A stretch of 22,254 bases of DNA from JBCCTJ01 sp039198585. GTDB lineage: Bacteria > Bacteroidota > Bacteroidia > Cytophagales > Amoebophilaceae. Both the position numbers and the translations under genes were made by a program. The DNA lies in contig JBCCTJ010000014.1 in NCBI GenBank assembly GCA_039198585.1, positions 1 to 22,254 on the forward strand, written 5' to 3'. This document shows positions 15,620 to 22,254 of this stretch, piece after piece (the first letter of the stretch is position 1; each line of letters starts with the position of its first letter). Below the pieces are notes generated by a model, which saw only the letters and a list, made by a program, of their open reading frames with translations, ran no database searches and was not told the DNA's origin.

Positions 15620-15647
15620 TTATTGATATTCCGACAACTATCAATAA
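15620..15647. promoter_or_regulatory. Perfect 9-bp inverted repeat upstream of the coiled-coil gene
   Basis: TTATTGATA (15620-15628) and TATCAATAA (15639-15647) are perfect inverted repeats separated by 10 nt. They lie 44 nt before the minus-strand ATG at 15576 and within the gap before efp. This could be a dimeric operator or a hairpin in the 5' leader. No matching regulator is known from the window. Confidence 0.4.
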
Positions 15648-15743
15648 AATTCGTATGGTTTCTAGTCAGTGCAATGAAAATTATTACATGGATTCGGATT
15701 AGGTAATTTCATATAAATCAACTTATAAATGGATTAAAAACAC

Positions 15744-16313
15744 TTACCTTTTTTTGACACGATCAAGGTATTTGCCTTCTCGGGTATCTACTTTGATAAT
15801 GTCACCAGTATTAATAAAAAGAGGGACTTGAATATGAGCGCCTGTTTCCAAAGTTGCAGGTTTCAATGCTCTGGTAGCCGTATTGCCTTCTGCGCCTGCT
15901 TCTGTTTCACTGACTTCTAGCAGTACAGAAGGAGGCAAGTCACAACCTAAAATAGTATTAGTTTCTTGATGAAGGATAATATTCACTACTTGATCAGCTT
16001 TAAGCCATTTCATTTCCTTGATCAGTTCGCTTGGTATAGCTTTTGTTTCAAAAGTTGTTTGGTCCATAAAGTAGTGAAATTTACTGTCTGCATAAAGAAA
16101 CTGCGCCGAATGGTTTTCTATCCGTGCTGTTATAATTTTAACACCCGCGTTGAAGGTTTTTTCTATAACTCTACCACTGGCTAGTTGCTTCAGTTTAGTT
16201 CTAACAAAAGCTCCTCCCTTACCTGGTTTAACATGCTGAAAAGATACGATAGTATAAAGATGCCTATCTAATTCTAGGCAGAGACCATTCCTAAAGTCTG
16301 CAGTAGTAGCCAT
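15744..16313 (-). CDS. efp: Translation elongation factor P
   Basis: This 189-residue protein relieves ribosome stalling at polyproline stretches. The ATG at 16313 gives the family start MATTADFRNG; a TTG two codons upstream is less likely. KPGKGGAF carries Lys32, equivalent to the modified Lys34 of E. coli EF-P. The three-domain length is normal and the C-terminal signature ALKPATLETGAHIQVPLFIN followed by GDIIKVDTREGKYLDRV is complete. The gene starts 15 bp after rpmF ends, on the same strand, so the two probably form one transcript. No gene for a lysine-modifying enzyme is in the window. Confidence 0.97.
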   Translation of the reverse strand: MATTADFRNGLCLELDRHLYTIVSFQHVKPGKGGAFVRTKLKQLASGRVIEKTFNAGVKIITARIENHSAQFLYADSKFHYFMDQTTFETKAIPSELIKEMKWLKADQVVNIILHQETNTILGCDLPPSVLLEVSETEAGAEGNTATRALKPATLETGAHIQVPLFINTGDIIKVDTREGKYLDRVKKR

Positions 16314-16328
16314 AATCAAAAAGAGTAT

Positions 16329-16526
16329 TTATGCTTCACTTATTTGCCTCTTTTCCATGACTACTTTACCCCTATAGTAAAGTTTACCATCTTGCCAGAA
16401 AGCTCTATGTGGCAGGTGGAGTTTGCCAGTAGTAGGACAAGTAGTCAGGTAGACCATAGAAAGCTTTTGGTGAGTCCTCCTTTTATCTCTTCTGGTTCTT
16501 GATATTTTCCGCTTCGGATGTGCCAT
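16329..16526 (-). CDS. rpmF: Ribosomal protein L32 (bL32), Bacteroidota form
   Basis: This 65-residue protein of the large subunit starts MAHPKRKISRTRRDKRRTH, the near-universal bL32 N-terminus. The middle is CPTTGKLHLPHRAFWQDGKL followed by YYRGKVV. The paired cysteines of the zinc-ribbon form are missing and only one Cys remains, which is how I remember the protein in Bacteroidota such as Flavobacterium. It is the first gene of an rpmF-efp pair and has a good promoter motif 38 bp upstream. Confidence 0.97.
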   Translation of the reverse strand: MAHPKRKISRTRRDKRRTHQKLSMVYLTTCPTTGKLHLPHRAFWQDGKLYYRGKVVMEKRQISEA

Positions 16527-16563
16527 GATACAAATTTTGATTTAACCTATTGCTTAGTAGTCG

Positions 16564-16571
16564 CAAATATA
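16564..16571 (-). promoter_or_regulatory. -7 promoter element for rpmF-efp
   Basis: On the minus strand the sequence reads TATATTTG, a perfect match to the Bacteroidota primary-sigma -7 motif TAnnTTTG, 38 bp before the rpmF ATG. The -33 region is not a clean TTTG. Confidence 0.55.
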
Positions 16572-16881
16572 GAATAATTAAGGGTAAATTGATAGTCCTA
16601 GAAAAAAACAAGGCTACTTTAGCATGTATTAGTAGCTATTTTTTACTGTTAGCAAAGCCTTTTTACTCGATAGTTGATTGTTAAGTATTTCTCAGTAATA
16701 TAGTTTAATACGCGTCAACTGTGCTAATAGTTGCTAACTACCTGCCGCATTGACGGGTGGATAAGCCTCTTCTAAGTAGAGCTATTTCTTCAGCTTAATA
16801 TCCGAACCATCTTTTGACATATTCCCAAGTATCAGTCAATGGCCGAAACTTTTTTGCCTTTATATTTTTTTGATTTTCTTC
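16572..16881. other. Gene-free stretch upstream of rpmF
   Basis: I see no intact gene here. On the minus strand at about 16740-16860, fragments such as RPLTDTWEYVKRWFGY, ending in a stop, and then in another frame YPPVNAAGS look protein-like and could be the end of a degraded transposase. The match is too short to assign. The part at 16620-16740 is AT-rich without visible signals. Confidence 0.3.
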
Positions 16882-17288
16882 TTAAGAGTATAAAAGCTCA
16901 CTAGCACTATCATTCGTTTGAACCACATTGCTTGTAGTACTTTCCTCTTCATCGTACTTACTATGACTATCATATAGCTATTATCCTCGTCAGAATCTAT
17001 TCCACCTGCTTCTATGGCAGCTTCATAGCTTTCATCATCATGCAGGTAGTCAATGGCGTCCATAGAGTATTCATTATTGTAATAAGAATTTGTGTACTTT
17101 TCCCATTTTTTTGTTTTTTCTGTAGTCCGACTGTAGATATTTGATAGATCATGCTGAAATGAACGACTATAAAAAACTGAGTTAAACCTATGAAACCACT
17201 CTGTTACCCGAATAGTATTGGTTTGTTCATTATTTAGATCGAGGTTTTGGATAAAATTGTCTATATGATGTGCTTCAGAGGTTCGTTT
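16882..17288 (-). pseudogene. Remnant of an acidic, polar protein cut near repeat copy 4
   Basis: The minus strand is open from 17288 with no ATG until 17063, giving TEWFHRFNSVFYSRSFQHD, SNIYSRTTEKTKKWEKY, then DAIDYLHDDESYEAAIEAG and IDSDEDNSY. After that the frame turns basic and hydrophobic, which is out of character. If one AT is dropped from the TATAT run at about 16980, it continues as DSHSKYDEEESTTSNVVQTN and DSASELLYS to a stop at 16882-16884, fully in character. So I infer a dinucleotide slippage frameshift near the 3' end and loss of the 5' end, which stops 12 bp from repeat copy 4. The family is unknown. A 67-residue product from the ATG at 17063 remains possible. Confidence 0.5.
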
Positions 17289-17299
17289 TCATTCTTGTA

Positions 17300-17542
17300 G
17301 GGGTAGTCAGCAATAAAGACGTTTTTATTTAAAAACATTCCATGTGAATGCTAGAGAAGGTTTTCTATGCATGTCTATAAGCAAAAAAACAGGTACAATT
17401 GATCGCTTTGGGATACTTTTTTTCATTTTCGGGGATTGTTACAATTTTTATCAGTTATTCTTATCTAAAAAAATGTTAATAGAGTGCCCTATAGAGCTAT
17501 TCTTTAATGATTGCTACCATTGCGTATTCTCCTGACTTCTCC
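17300..17542 (+). mobile_element. MITE-like dispersed repeat, copy 4
   Basis: This 243-bp copy has the left end GGGGTAGTCAG and the right end CTGACTTCTCC, an inverted repeat with 9 of 11 matches. Shared blocks include AATAAAGACGTTTTTATTTA, GAGAAGGTTTTCTATGCATG, GCAAAAAAACAGGTACAATT, ACAATTTTTATCAGTTATTC and ATGTTAATAGAG. It contains a 63-codon open frame (17344-17535) that lies wholly inside the repeat. It sits between the acidic-protein remnant and the promoter of the peptide transporter gene. Confidence 0.75.
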
Positions 17543-17574
17543 ATACTATACAATACAAAAATCTCTATCTTCTA

Positions 17575-17606
17575 TTTGGAAATAACGCCCTTTGTTACTA
17601 GGTTTG
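17575..17606 (+). promoter_or_regulatory. Bacteroidota-type promoter for the peptide transporter operon
   Basis: TTTG at 17575-17578 (the -33 element), a 20-nt spacer and TAGGTTTG at 17599-17606 (the -7 element, TAnnTTTG) match the Bacteroidota consensus exactly, in spacing as well. The -7 lies 41 bp before the ATG at 17647 and outside repeat copy 4. Confidence 0.65.
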
Positions 17607-17646
17607 CTTATAGTTTTTTACTTTTATTTTTTTAACTAAATTAATC

Positions 17647-19131
17647 ATGGATGATAAACCTCATAAACAATCGCAAGAATTACTAGGACAGCCAAAAGGC
17701 CTTTATGTTCTTTATTTTACTGAAATGTGGGAACGTTTGAGTTTTTACGGTATGAAATCTATTCTAATCTACTTCCTAACAGCAAAAGTATTGGAAGGAG
17801 GATGGGGTATGGAAAAAGGTACCGCTAATATTATTTCTGGTCTGTACTCCTTTTTAGCTTACTTCATGTGTATTCCATCGGGTCCCTTGGCAGATCGCTA
17901 TCTAGGTCCTAAGAAAACGGTCATGTGGGGAGCAGCCTTGCAGTTTATAGGTCATCTATTATTAGGCATTACAGCCCAAAAGATATGGTTTGTAAGTGGT
18001 ATTTGGTTTTTAGCCATCGGAACAGGTTTGCTAAAGACCAATATTTCTACTATGGTAGGAGCCTTGTATCAAGATAGGGATCAACGTAGAGAAAGAGGAT
18101 TTTCGATCTTTTATCAAGGAATTAATGTAGGTTCCTTGATAGGGAGTTTAATTGTCCCATTTATAAAAGATAGATTCGGCTTTCACGCTGGCTTTATGGT
18201 AGCAGGAGTAGGGATGTTTCTCAGTTTACTAATATTTGTATTGGGTGTAGGTTATCTAGCACCAGAAAGAAAACGATCTGCACAGCAACAAAGCATGTGG
18301 ATGAGCATTCCTGCACTGGTTGTAGCAGGTTTGGCACTATTATTCATTGTGAATCATTACATTTCTTCGTCCAAGATTCCCGCTTTACTAGAAGTGGGCA
18401 ATAGAGTACTCATTGTGTTGCTTAGTATTTCACTACTATTACTTTGCTTATGGGTTTTTTTCCAAGCTGCCAATAAAAAAGAAAGAGGACATATCATGGT
18501 TGTTTTCCTTGCTTACTTAGGCGTAATGAGCTATGTAGTCATTTATATGCAATGTGAGGGGCTTTTCATGAATTTTGCCAAAGAATCAGTCAATAGAATA
18601 ATATCAATTTTTGGTAAAGAATACGAAATAGGGGCAGCCTATTTTTATGTATTAAACCCTATTTTGATTATCCTATTCAGCTATCCGGTGACTCTTTTCT
18701 GGAAAAAAGTGAATGATCGATATACCAACTTAGCTGCTACGACGAAAATGGGAGTAGGACTCCTCTTATTTGCGGTATGCGCTCTGATAGTCAGCTATGC
18801 TATCCAGCTGAGTAAAGTGGGACTCATATCACCTCTCTGGGTAGTAGTAATCAATCTTTTGATTGTCCTAGGAGAGATTTGCATCATGATTCCTGGACTT
18901 AGCTTAGTAAGCTCTTTAGCTCCTCAACACTTAAAATCGACAGTAATGGGTACTTTATGGGGATTTATTAGCTTAGGTAGTGCTGTAGGTGGAGAAGTAG
19001 GCAACCTAGCAGAAAAGGCAATTAGCAGTGGTGGCAATAATGTTTTTTCTCTACTTCTTGTGATTTTTGGCGCACTAGGATGCTTTTATTTAGCACTTAA
19101 TAATCTTGCTAATCAAAAGGTTAATAACTAG
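17647..19131 (+). CDS. Proton-dependent oligopeptide transporter (POT/PTR2 family)
   Basis: This 494-residue inner-membrane protein of the major facilitator superfamily imports di- and tripeptides with protons. The family's ExxER motif is present as Glu26, Glu29 and Arg30 in EMWERLSFYGM, and the second PTR2 signature appears as FSIFYQGINVGSLIG. There are about 12-14 hydrophobic segments, and the length is normal for bacterial POTs. It has a strong promoter motif upstream and leads two tightly spaced genes: the WbqC-like start is 8 bp after its stop. For an organism living inside a host cell, peptide import would supply amino acids. That is inference. Confidence 0.93.
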   Translation: MDDKPHKQSQELLGQPKGLYVLYFTEMWERLSFYGMKSILIYFLTAKVLEGGWGMEKGTANIISGLYSFLAYFMCIPSGPLADRYLGPKKTVMWGAALQFIGHLLLGITAQKIWFVSGIWFLAIGTGLLKTNISTMVGALYQDRDQRRERGFSIFYQGINVGSLIGSLIVPFIKDRFGFHAGFMVAGVGMFLSLLIFVLGVGYLAPERKRSAQQQSMWMSIPALVVAGLALLFIVNHYISSSKIPALLEVGNRVLIVLLSISLLLLCLWVFFQAANKKERGHIMVVFLAYLGVMSYVVIYMQCEGLFMNFAKESVNRIISIFGKEYEIGAAYFYVLNPILIILFSYPVTLFWKKVNDRYTNLAATTKMGVGLLLFAVCALIVSYAIQLSKVGLISPLWVVVINLLIVLGEICIMIPGLSLVSSLAPQHLKSTVMGTLWGFISLGSAVGGEVGNLAEKAISSGGNNVFSLLLVIFGALGCFYLALNNLANQKVNN

Positions 19132-19139
19132 AATCAAAA

Positions 19140-19757
19140 GTGCCTACACTGGAATGGAAAGCAGGTAAAAAAATCTTACTAGATCTGCATTACTTGCCTT
19201 CCATTCCTTATTTTTGCGCGATAGCACAAAGCAAAGAAGTAGTCTTAGATGTCAGTAATTACTACCAAAAACAGTCTTATCAAACCAGAGCATATATACG
19301 AAATGCACAAGGGATACAAGCTCTTATTATTCCTATCCAACATCCTCGATATCAAGTTCCTTATCAAGATATTAAGATAGATCATACGATATCTTGGTTG
19401 AAACAACACCAACGCAGTTTGCTAACAGCTTATAACAGTACACCTTATGGGGAGATACTGCTAGAAGAGATAATCTTCCCAAGTTTGGTGACTCAACCTA
19501 CTTTTTTAATAGAACTTAATTTAAATTTACTAGATAAGTTTTGCTCTTTTATGAATATCAATGTACCAATATCAATCATGAAAGGCAAGGTAGACACTAG
19601 GGATGGACTAGATATGCGAGGAATATTACATCCTAAAAAAGCTTTACCCAAAGGCCATCAGTGTATCATTTATGACCAAAGGTTTACCCCTTTTATTCCT
19701 AATCTTTCTATAGTCGACTTATTAGCATGTGAGGGAAGAGTCAACTTAAAAACCTAA
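19140..19757 (+). CDS. WbqC-like family protein
   Basis: This 205-residue protein resembles the WbqC family, found in Bacteroidota and in some polysaccharide clusters, whose biochemical role is not settled. The features are LLDLHYLPSIPYFCAIAQS near the N-terminus, KQSYQTRAYIRNAQG, IPI in the middle, a W-x4-HQRSLLTAYNSTPYGE block and FIPNLSIVDLL near the C-terminus. The start is GTG at 19140. No ATG occurs before residue 143 and the conserved block begins by residue 13, so GTG is the reasonable choice. It lies between the transporter and tadA with gaps of 8 and 4 bp, implying co-transcription. Confidence 0.8.
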   Translation: MPTLEWKAGKKILLDLHYLPSIPYFCAIAQSKEVVLDVSNYYQKQSYQTRAYIRNAQGIQALIIPIQHPRYQVPYQDIKIDHTISWLKQHQRSLLTAYNSTPYGEILLEEIIFPSLVTQPTFLIELNLNLLDKFCSFMNINVPISIMKGKVDTRDGLDMRGILHPKKALPKGHQCIIYDQRFTPFIPNLSIVDLLACEGRVNLKT

Positions 19758-19761
19758 TGGC

Positions 19762-20220
19762 ATGCCAATTGATAGAGTAGATGAGCACTTTATGCTAATA
19801 GCACTACAAGAAGCAAAAAAGGCCTATGCACTAGGTGAAGTGCCTATTGGAGCACTGATCGTACAGCACAATAGCATCATAGCTCAAGGACACAATCTAG
19901 TACAGGAATCGCAGAATGCAACTACACACGCGGAATTGCTAGTGATTCAAAAAGCCTGTACCATCAAAAAGAAAAAATATCTCCCAGAAGCAACTTTATA
20001 TGCAACACTCGAACCTTGCCCTATGTGTGCAATGGCATGCTTTTGGACCCAGATAAAAAGGATTGTATGGGGCGCCCAAGATCCTAAAAGAGGTTATAGC
20101 ATTTGGAGTCCTAGCCTACTACTACCTAAGGTAGTAGTTACGAAGGGTATTTTAGCAAAACAAAGTAGTCAGCTTTTAAAGCAATTTTTTCAAGAATTGC
20201 GTAATAAACACAGTCAATAG
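19762..20220 (+). CDS. tadA: tRNA-specific adenosine deaminase
   Basis: This 152-residue zinc enzyme converts adenosine-34 to inosine in the wobble position of tRNA-Arg (ACG). His56 and Glu58 in THAEL, and Cys86 and Cys89 in EPCPMC, form the zinc and proton-shuttle site of the cytidine deaminase fold. The N-terminal HFMLIALQEAKKAYALGEVP and GALIV match TadA. The ATG lies 4 bp after the WbqC-like gene, so it is the last gene of the operon, and its stop codon forms part of an intrinsic terminator. Confidence 0.95.
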   Translation: MPIDRVDEHFMLIALQEAKKAYALGEVPIGALIVQHNSIIAQGHNLVQESQNATTHAELLVIQKACTIKKKKYLPEATLYATLEPCPMCAMACFWTQIKRIVWGAQDPKRGYSIWSPSLLLPKVVVTKGILAKQSSQLLKQFFQELRNKHSQ

Positions 20221-20237
20221 CTCTAAGCTATTTTTTT
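20216..20237 (+). terminator. Intrinsic terminator after tadA
   Basis: AATAGCT and AGCTATT form a perfect 7-bp stem with a 3-nt loop, followed directly by a T-run. The stem starts inside the tadA stop codon. On the opposite strand no T-run follows, so it serves the plus-strand operon only. Confidence 0.7.
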
Positions 20238-20249
20238 AATTATACCTAT

Positions 20250-21788
20250 TCATTTTGGAGTAATAATATCTTTTCGAGGTGTATTGCTGTATTGAATATC
20301 TGCAGTAAGTGTTTTTGTTTCTTTACTGTAATCAGCATTATAAAGTAGACAATAAAACCCACTATAATTAAGGAAATCTTCTTCTGCTTTTTTCCATGTG
20401 ATTGGAGACTTTCCCATAGCAAGATATCTCTTATTGATCCAATCAAATTTCGTTCTTACCATCTCTAGATACTTTTCCATACCCGTGTTTATTTCTGTTA
20501 AAAATAAAAACTCAACAGTAAAACCCTCATGATTTATATAAGGGATAACAGCTAATCCACCTAAGTTTTCCTTGTAGATACGTTCTGGTTTATATTCAAA
20601 GACAATAGGACAGCAAAGATAGACGACTGTATCTTGACCAGCTAATTTTCTATCTAAGTACAAACAGGACAAGGGAGATGCTTGATGAGCGATCTTGCTC
20701 TTTTTAATATCTTCTTTTGGATTTTTTGTCAATTCAACTAACTGCCATTTTTCGATTACTTTCTTATTTGGCTGAGTAGAATTTACTCTTGATTTCACGT
20801 AAATAAGATAAAAAATATCATTATTACCATACGAAATTACTTGTATCTTTTTTTGATCTGATATGTATCTGTCAGGAGCTGATCTATGAATAGAATCCAT
20901 TGTTTTATATAGTATTATGAAGCAAGCACTAGAGTGCTTTGTAAATAAAAAGTCGGTAAATTGCTTTCCTTTATAATCTAGAAAAAATTCTTTCAGCTGA
21001 TTTTTGAGTTGAGGATTACTCATATTTAAGTAGATACTAAGGAGTTGCGTTTGTTTAATTTTTATCTTTTGATACCCATTTTTTTTATTTTTCAATTTTT
21101 TAGGCTTGATGCTAATCAATGATGTATCAGTGCATGGAGTAAGGGCCAATTTATTTTCTTGTTTCTTTTTTACATCAGGTTGTTCCTTGAAGTAACTTGA
21201 ATGATCTTCTTTTTCTTCACTTTTTAACTCGAAACTAATAGCATTAGGATTTAATCTATTTACATTACTCGAGATTGGTATTGGTGGTAAATTGCGCAAA
21301 GAAGTATCATGTAATTTAGATCCAAAACATGGGAAAGTGGTATCATGCATACACGAAGCATCTATAGACTGGTTATTAATTATTATTTGTTTAAGGGGAG
21401 GGTAGACGTAAGAGCGTGCACAGACATTAACCTTACCATACTCAAATATTTGACATGAGCGCTGTTCTTGTACAATAGGTAGTGAACCCATCTTATTAGC
21501 ACGCTCTAACCTACGAACCGATTGAAGAAGTTGGTTATAGTATCGGGTAATTATCTGGTTTGCTTGGATAAGTTGTTTGAATTGATTTTCTAGATTATTA
21601 CATTGATTTTTCAGTTGGTCAACTTCTTGTCGTAGATGTAACACTTCGTTATTAGAATTGATATCTTTAGGTTGTGAGAAATCTTTTTTGCTGGGTAGCT
21701 CTGTACCAAATAAAAGGCTAGTACTTGTCCAAAAAATAAAAATAACTTGATGAAAGTATCGCAGTAACTCTGTTGTGTTGATAACCAT
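20250..21788 (-). CDS. Large unidentified exported or anchored protein with N-terminal coiled coil
   Basis: I start this 512-residue protein at the ATG at 21788; a TTG at 21824 is also open. The N-terminus has a hydrophobic stretch (VIFIFWTSTSLLFG) after a short polar lead, which fits a signal peptide or anchor. A heptad-rich helical part follows (LHLRQEVDQLKNQCNNLENQ, then FKQLIQANQII) to about residue 105, then a low-complexity polar middle with many Lys and Ser, and a mixed alpha/beta C-terminal half from about residue 260 (CFIILYKTMDSI, YLCCPIVFEYKPERIY, FTVEFLFLTEINTG). I recognise no domain. Eleven or more cysteines are scattered along it. It converges on tadA. A cell-envelope or host-facing role would be a guess. 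Confidence 0.65.
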   Translation of the reverse strand: MVINTTELLRYFHQVIFIFWTSTSLLFGTELPSKKDFSQPKDINSNNEVLHLRQEVDQLKNQCNNLENQFKQLIQANQIITRYYNQLLQSVRRLERANKMGSLPIVQEQRSCQIFEYGKVNVCARSYVYPPLKQIIINNQSIDASCMHDTTFPCFGSKLHDTSLRNLPPIPISSNVNRLNPNAISFELKSEEKEDHSSYFKEQPDVKKKQENKLALTPCTDTSLISIKPKKLKNKKNGYQKIKIKQTQLLSIYLNMSNPQLKNQLKEFFLDYKGKQFTDFLFTKHSSACFIILYKTMDSIHRSAPDRYISDQKKIQVISYGNNDIFYLIYVKSRVNSTQPNKKVIEKWQLVELTKNPKEDIKKSKIAHQASPLSCLYLDRKLAGQDTVVYLCCPIVFEYKPERIYKENLGGLAVIPYINHEGFTVEFLFLTEINTGMEKYLEMVRTKFDWINKRYLAMGKSPITWKKAEEDFLNYSGFYCLLYNADYSKETKTLTADIQYSNTPRKDIITPK

Positions 21789-21948
21789 TAGCTTATTGTT
21801 TATGTGGGTAAGAATCGAAGCCAATGGTAATTTATTTTTGAGGATCAGGCAAACAATGATTAAATCAATCAGCTTATGAAATAATTTTTATCAAAAATAC
21901 GCCGTAAAACCCTTTCTCTTTAGGTGAGGGATATAAGGCGCCCAAATT

Positions 21949-22254
21949 TTAGGTAGGACTAGATTGTTGTTCGATATATTTTCTAATGATACTAAGAGGG
22001 GCCCCGCCACAGTTACCTGAAAAATAACTAGGAGGCCACAAAACCCCTTTCCAATATTTCTTTCCTAGCTCAGGGCAAATCTTTTTAAGCATCCGACTAG
22101 AGACCCCTTTTATACTATTGACCAACTTAGATACAGCTACTTTAGGCGGATAATTCACAAGCAGATGAACATGATCCCCTTCTCCATTAAACTCCTTCAA
22201 TTCAACTTCAAAATCGTTGCAAACCCGCTCCATGATCTCTCTCATACTCTTTAA
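21949..22254 (-). CDS. tnpA: IS200/IS605-family transposase TnpA, 3' part (runs off the window)
   Basis: The frame is open to the right edge; the real start lies outside, with roughly 40 residues missing. It is a single-strand transposase of the HUH type. The metal-binding HUH pair is in GEGDHVHLLVNYPPK, KLVNSIKGVSSRML is the following family block, LWPPSYFSGNCGGAPL is the conserved C-terminal region, and IIRKYIEQQ holds the catalytic Tyr. These elements move as circular single-strand DNA without terminal inverted repeats. All key residues visible here are intact, so it may be active. The right end should lie just past the stop, at about 21880-21948. Confidence 0.93.
   Translation of the reverse strand, partial: LKSMREIMERVCNDFEVELKEFNGEGDHVHLLVNYPPKVAVSKLVNSIKGVSSRMLKKICPELGKKYWKGVLWPPSYFSGNCGGAPLSIIRKYIEQQSSPT

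Noticed and set aside
16329..16526. Loss of the L32 zinc ribbon as a symbiont-specific decay
   Set aside because: The cysteine-poor form is, to my knowledge, normal in Bacteroidota, so it is lineage-typical rather than novel.
21900..21948. CCCT...AGGG near the IS200/IS605 end as the right-end hairpin
   Set aside because: Only about 4 bp pair cleanly. A right-end hairpin is expected here, but I cannot place it reliably.
1..22254. tRNA, rRNA or CRISPR loci
   Set aside because: I read through for T-loop-like GGTTCGAAnCC segments, conserved rRNA stretches and regular short repeats, and found none. A covariance-model scan would be decisive.

Overview
The window looks like part of the chromosome of a host-associated, AT-rich member of the Bacteroidota, most like the Amoebophilaceae (Candidatus Amoebophilus or Cardinium type symbionts). 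That placement is inference. It rests on the low GC content, a ribosomal protein L32 of the Bacteroidota type that lacks the zinc-ribbon cysteine pairs, several promoters with the Bacteroidota -7 motif TAnnTTTG, ankyrin-repeat and kinesin-light-chain-like TPR proteins, and many decaying genes and transposon remnants.

Layout. Positions 1-620 hold the end of an unidentified reading frame, cut by the first copy of a dispersed repeat. Positions 619-3467 carry a membrane histidine kinase resembling the CqsS/LqsS autoinducer sensors, then a polysaccharide-flippase-like membrane protein. Positions 3525-5487 hold two tandem paralogues with a signal peptide, ankyrin repeats and a C-terminal membrane anchor. 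Positions 5698-6534 are a dead IS256-type transposase running into repeat copy 2. Positions 6620-9611 hold a membrane-anchored phospholipase-D-type nuclease (minus strand) and, divergently, a membrane-bound MutS-like ATPase. A broken pyrophosphohydrolase gene follows, then serS and an RNase R gene whose 5' end has a 10-bp tandem duplication. Positions 13774-14465 contain a TPR remnant, an unassigned stretch and repeat copy 3. Positions 14488-17288 read on the minus strand: a coiled-coil membrane protein, rpmF-efp, and the remnant of an acidic protein that stops next to repeat copy 4. Positions 17647-20220 look like an operon of a POT peptide transporter, a WbqC-like protein and tadA, closed by an intrinsic terminator. 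The right end holds a large unknown secreted or anchored protein and the C-terminal part of an IS200/IS605 TnpA.

How the genes fit together. The housekeeping genes (serS, rnr, rpmF, efp, tadA) sit between genes for contact with a host: ankyrin proteins, exported coiled-coil proteins, peptide import and envelope glycan export. The most distinctive structural feature is a 223-243 bp family with terminal inverted repeats, present four times in the same orientation and each time beside gene wreckage. The most distinctive protein is the quorum-sensor-like kinase. I see no clear new multi-gene defence or biosynthetic system. The candidates for novelty are the repeat family, the orphan sensor kinase, the rnr 5' duplication and several unassigned exported proteins.
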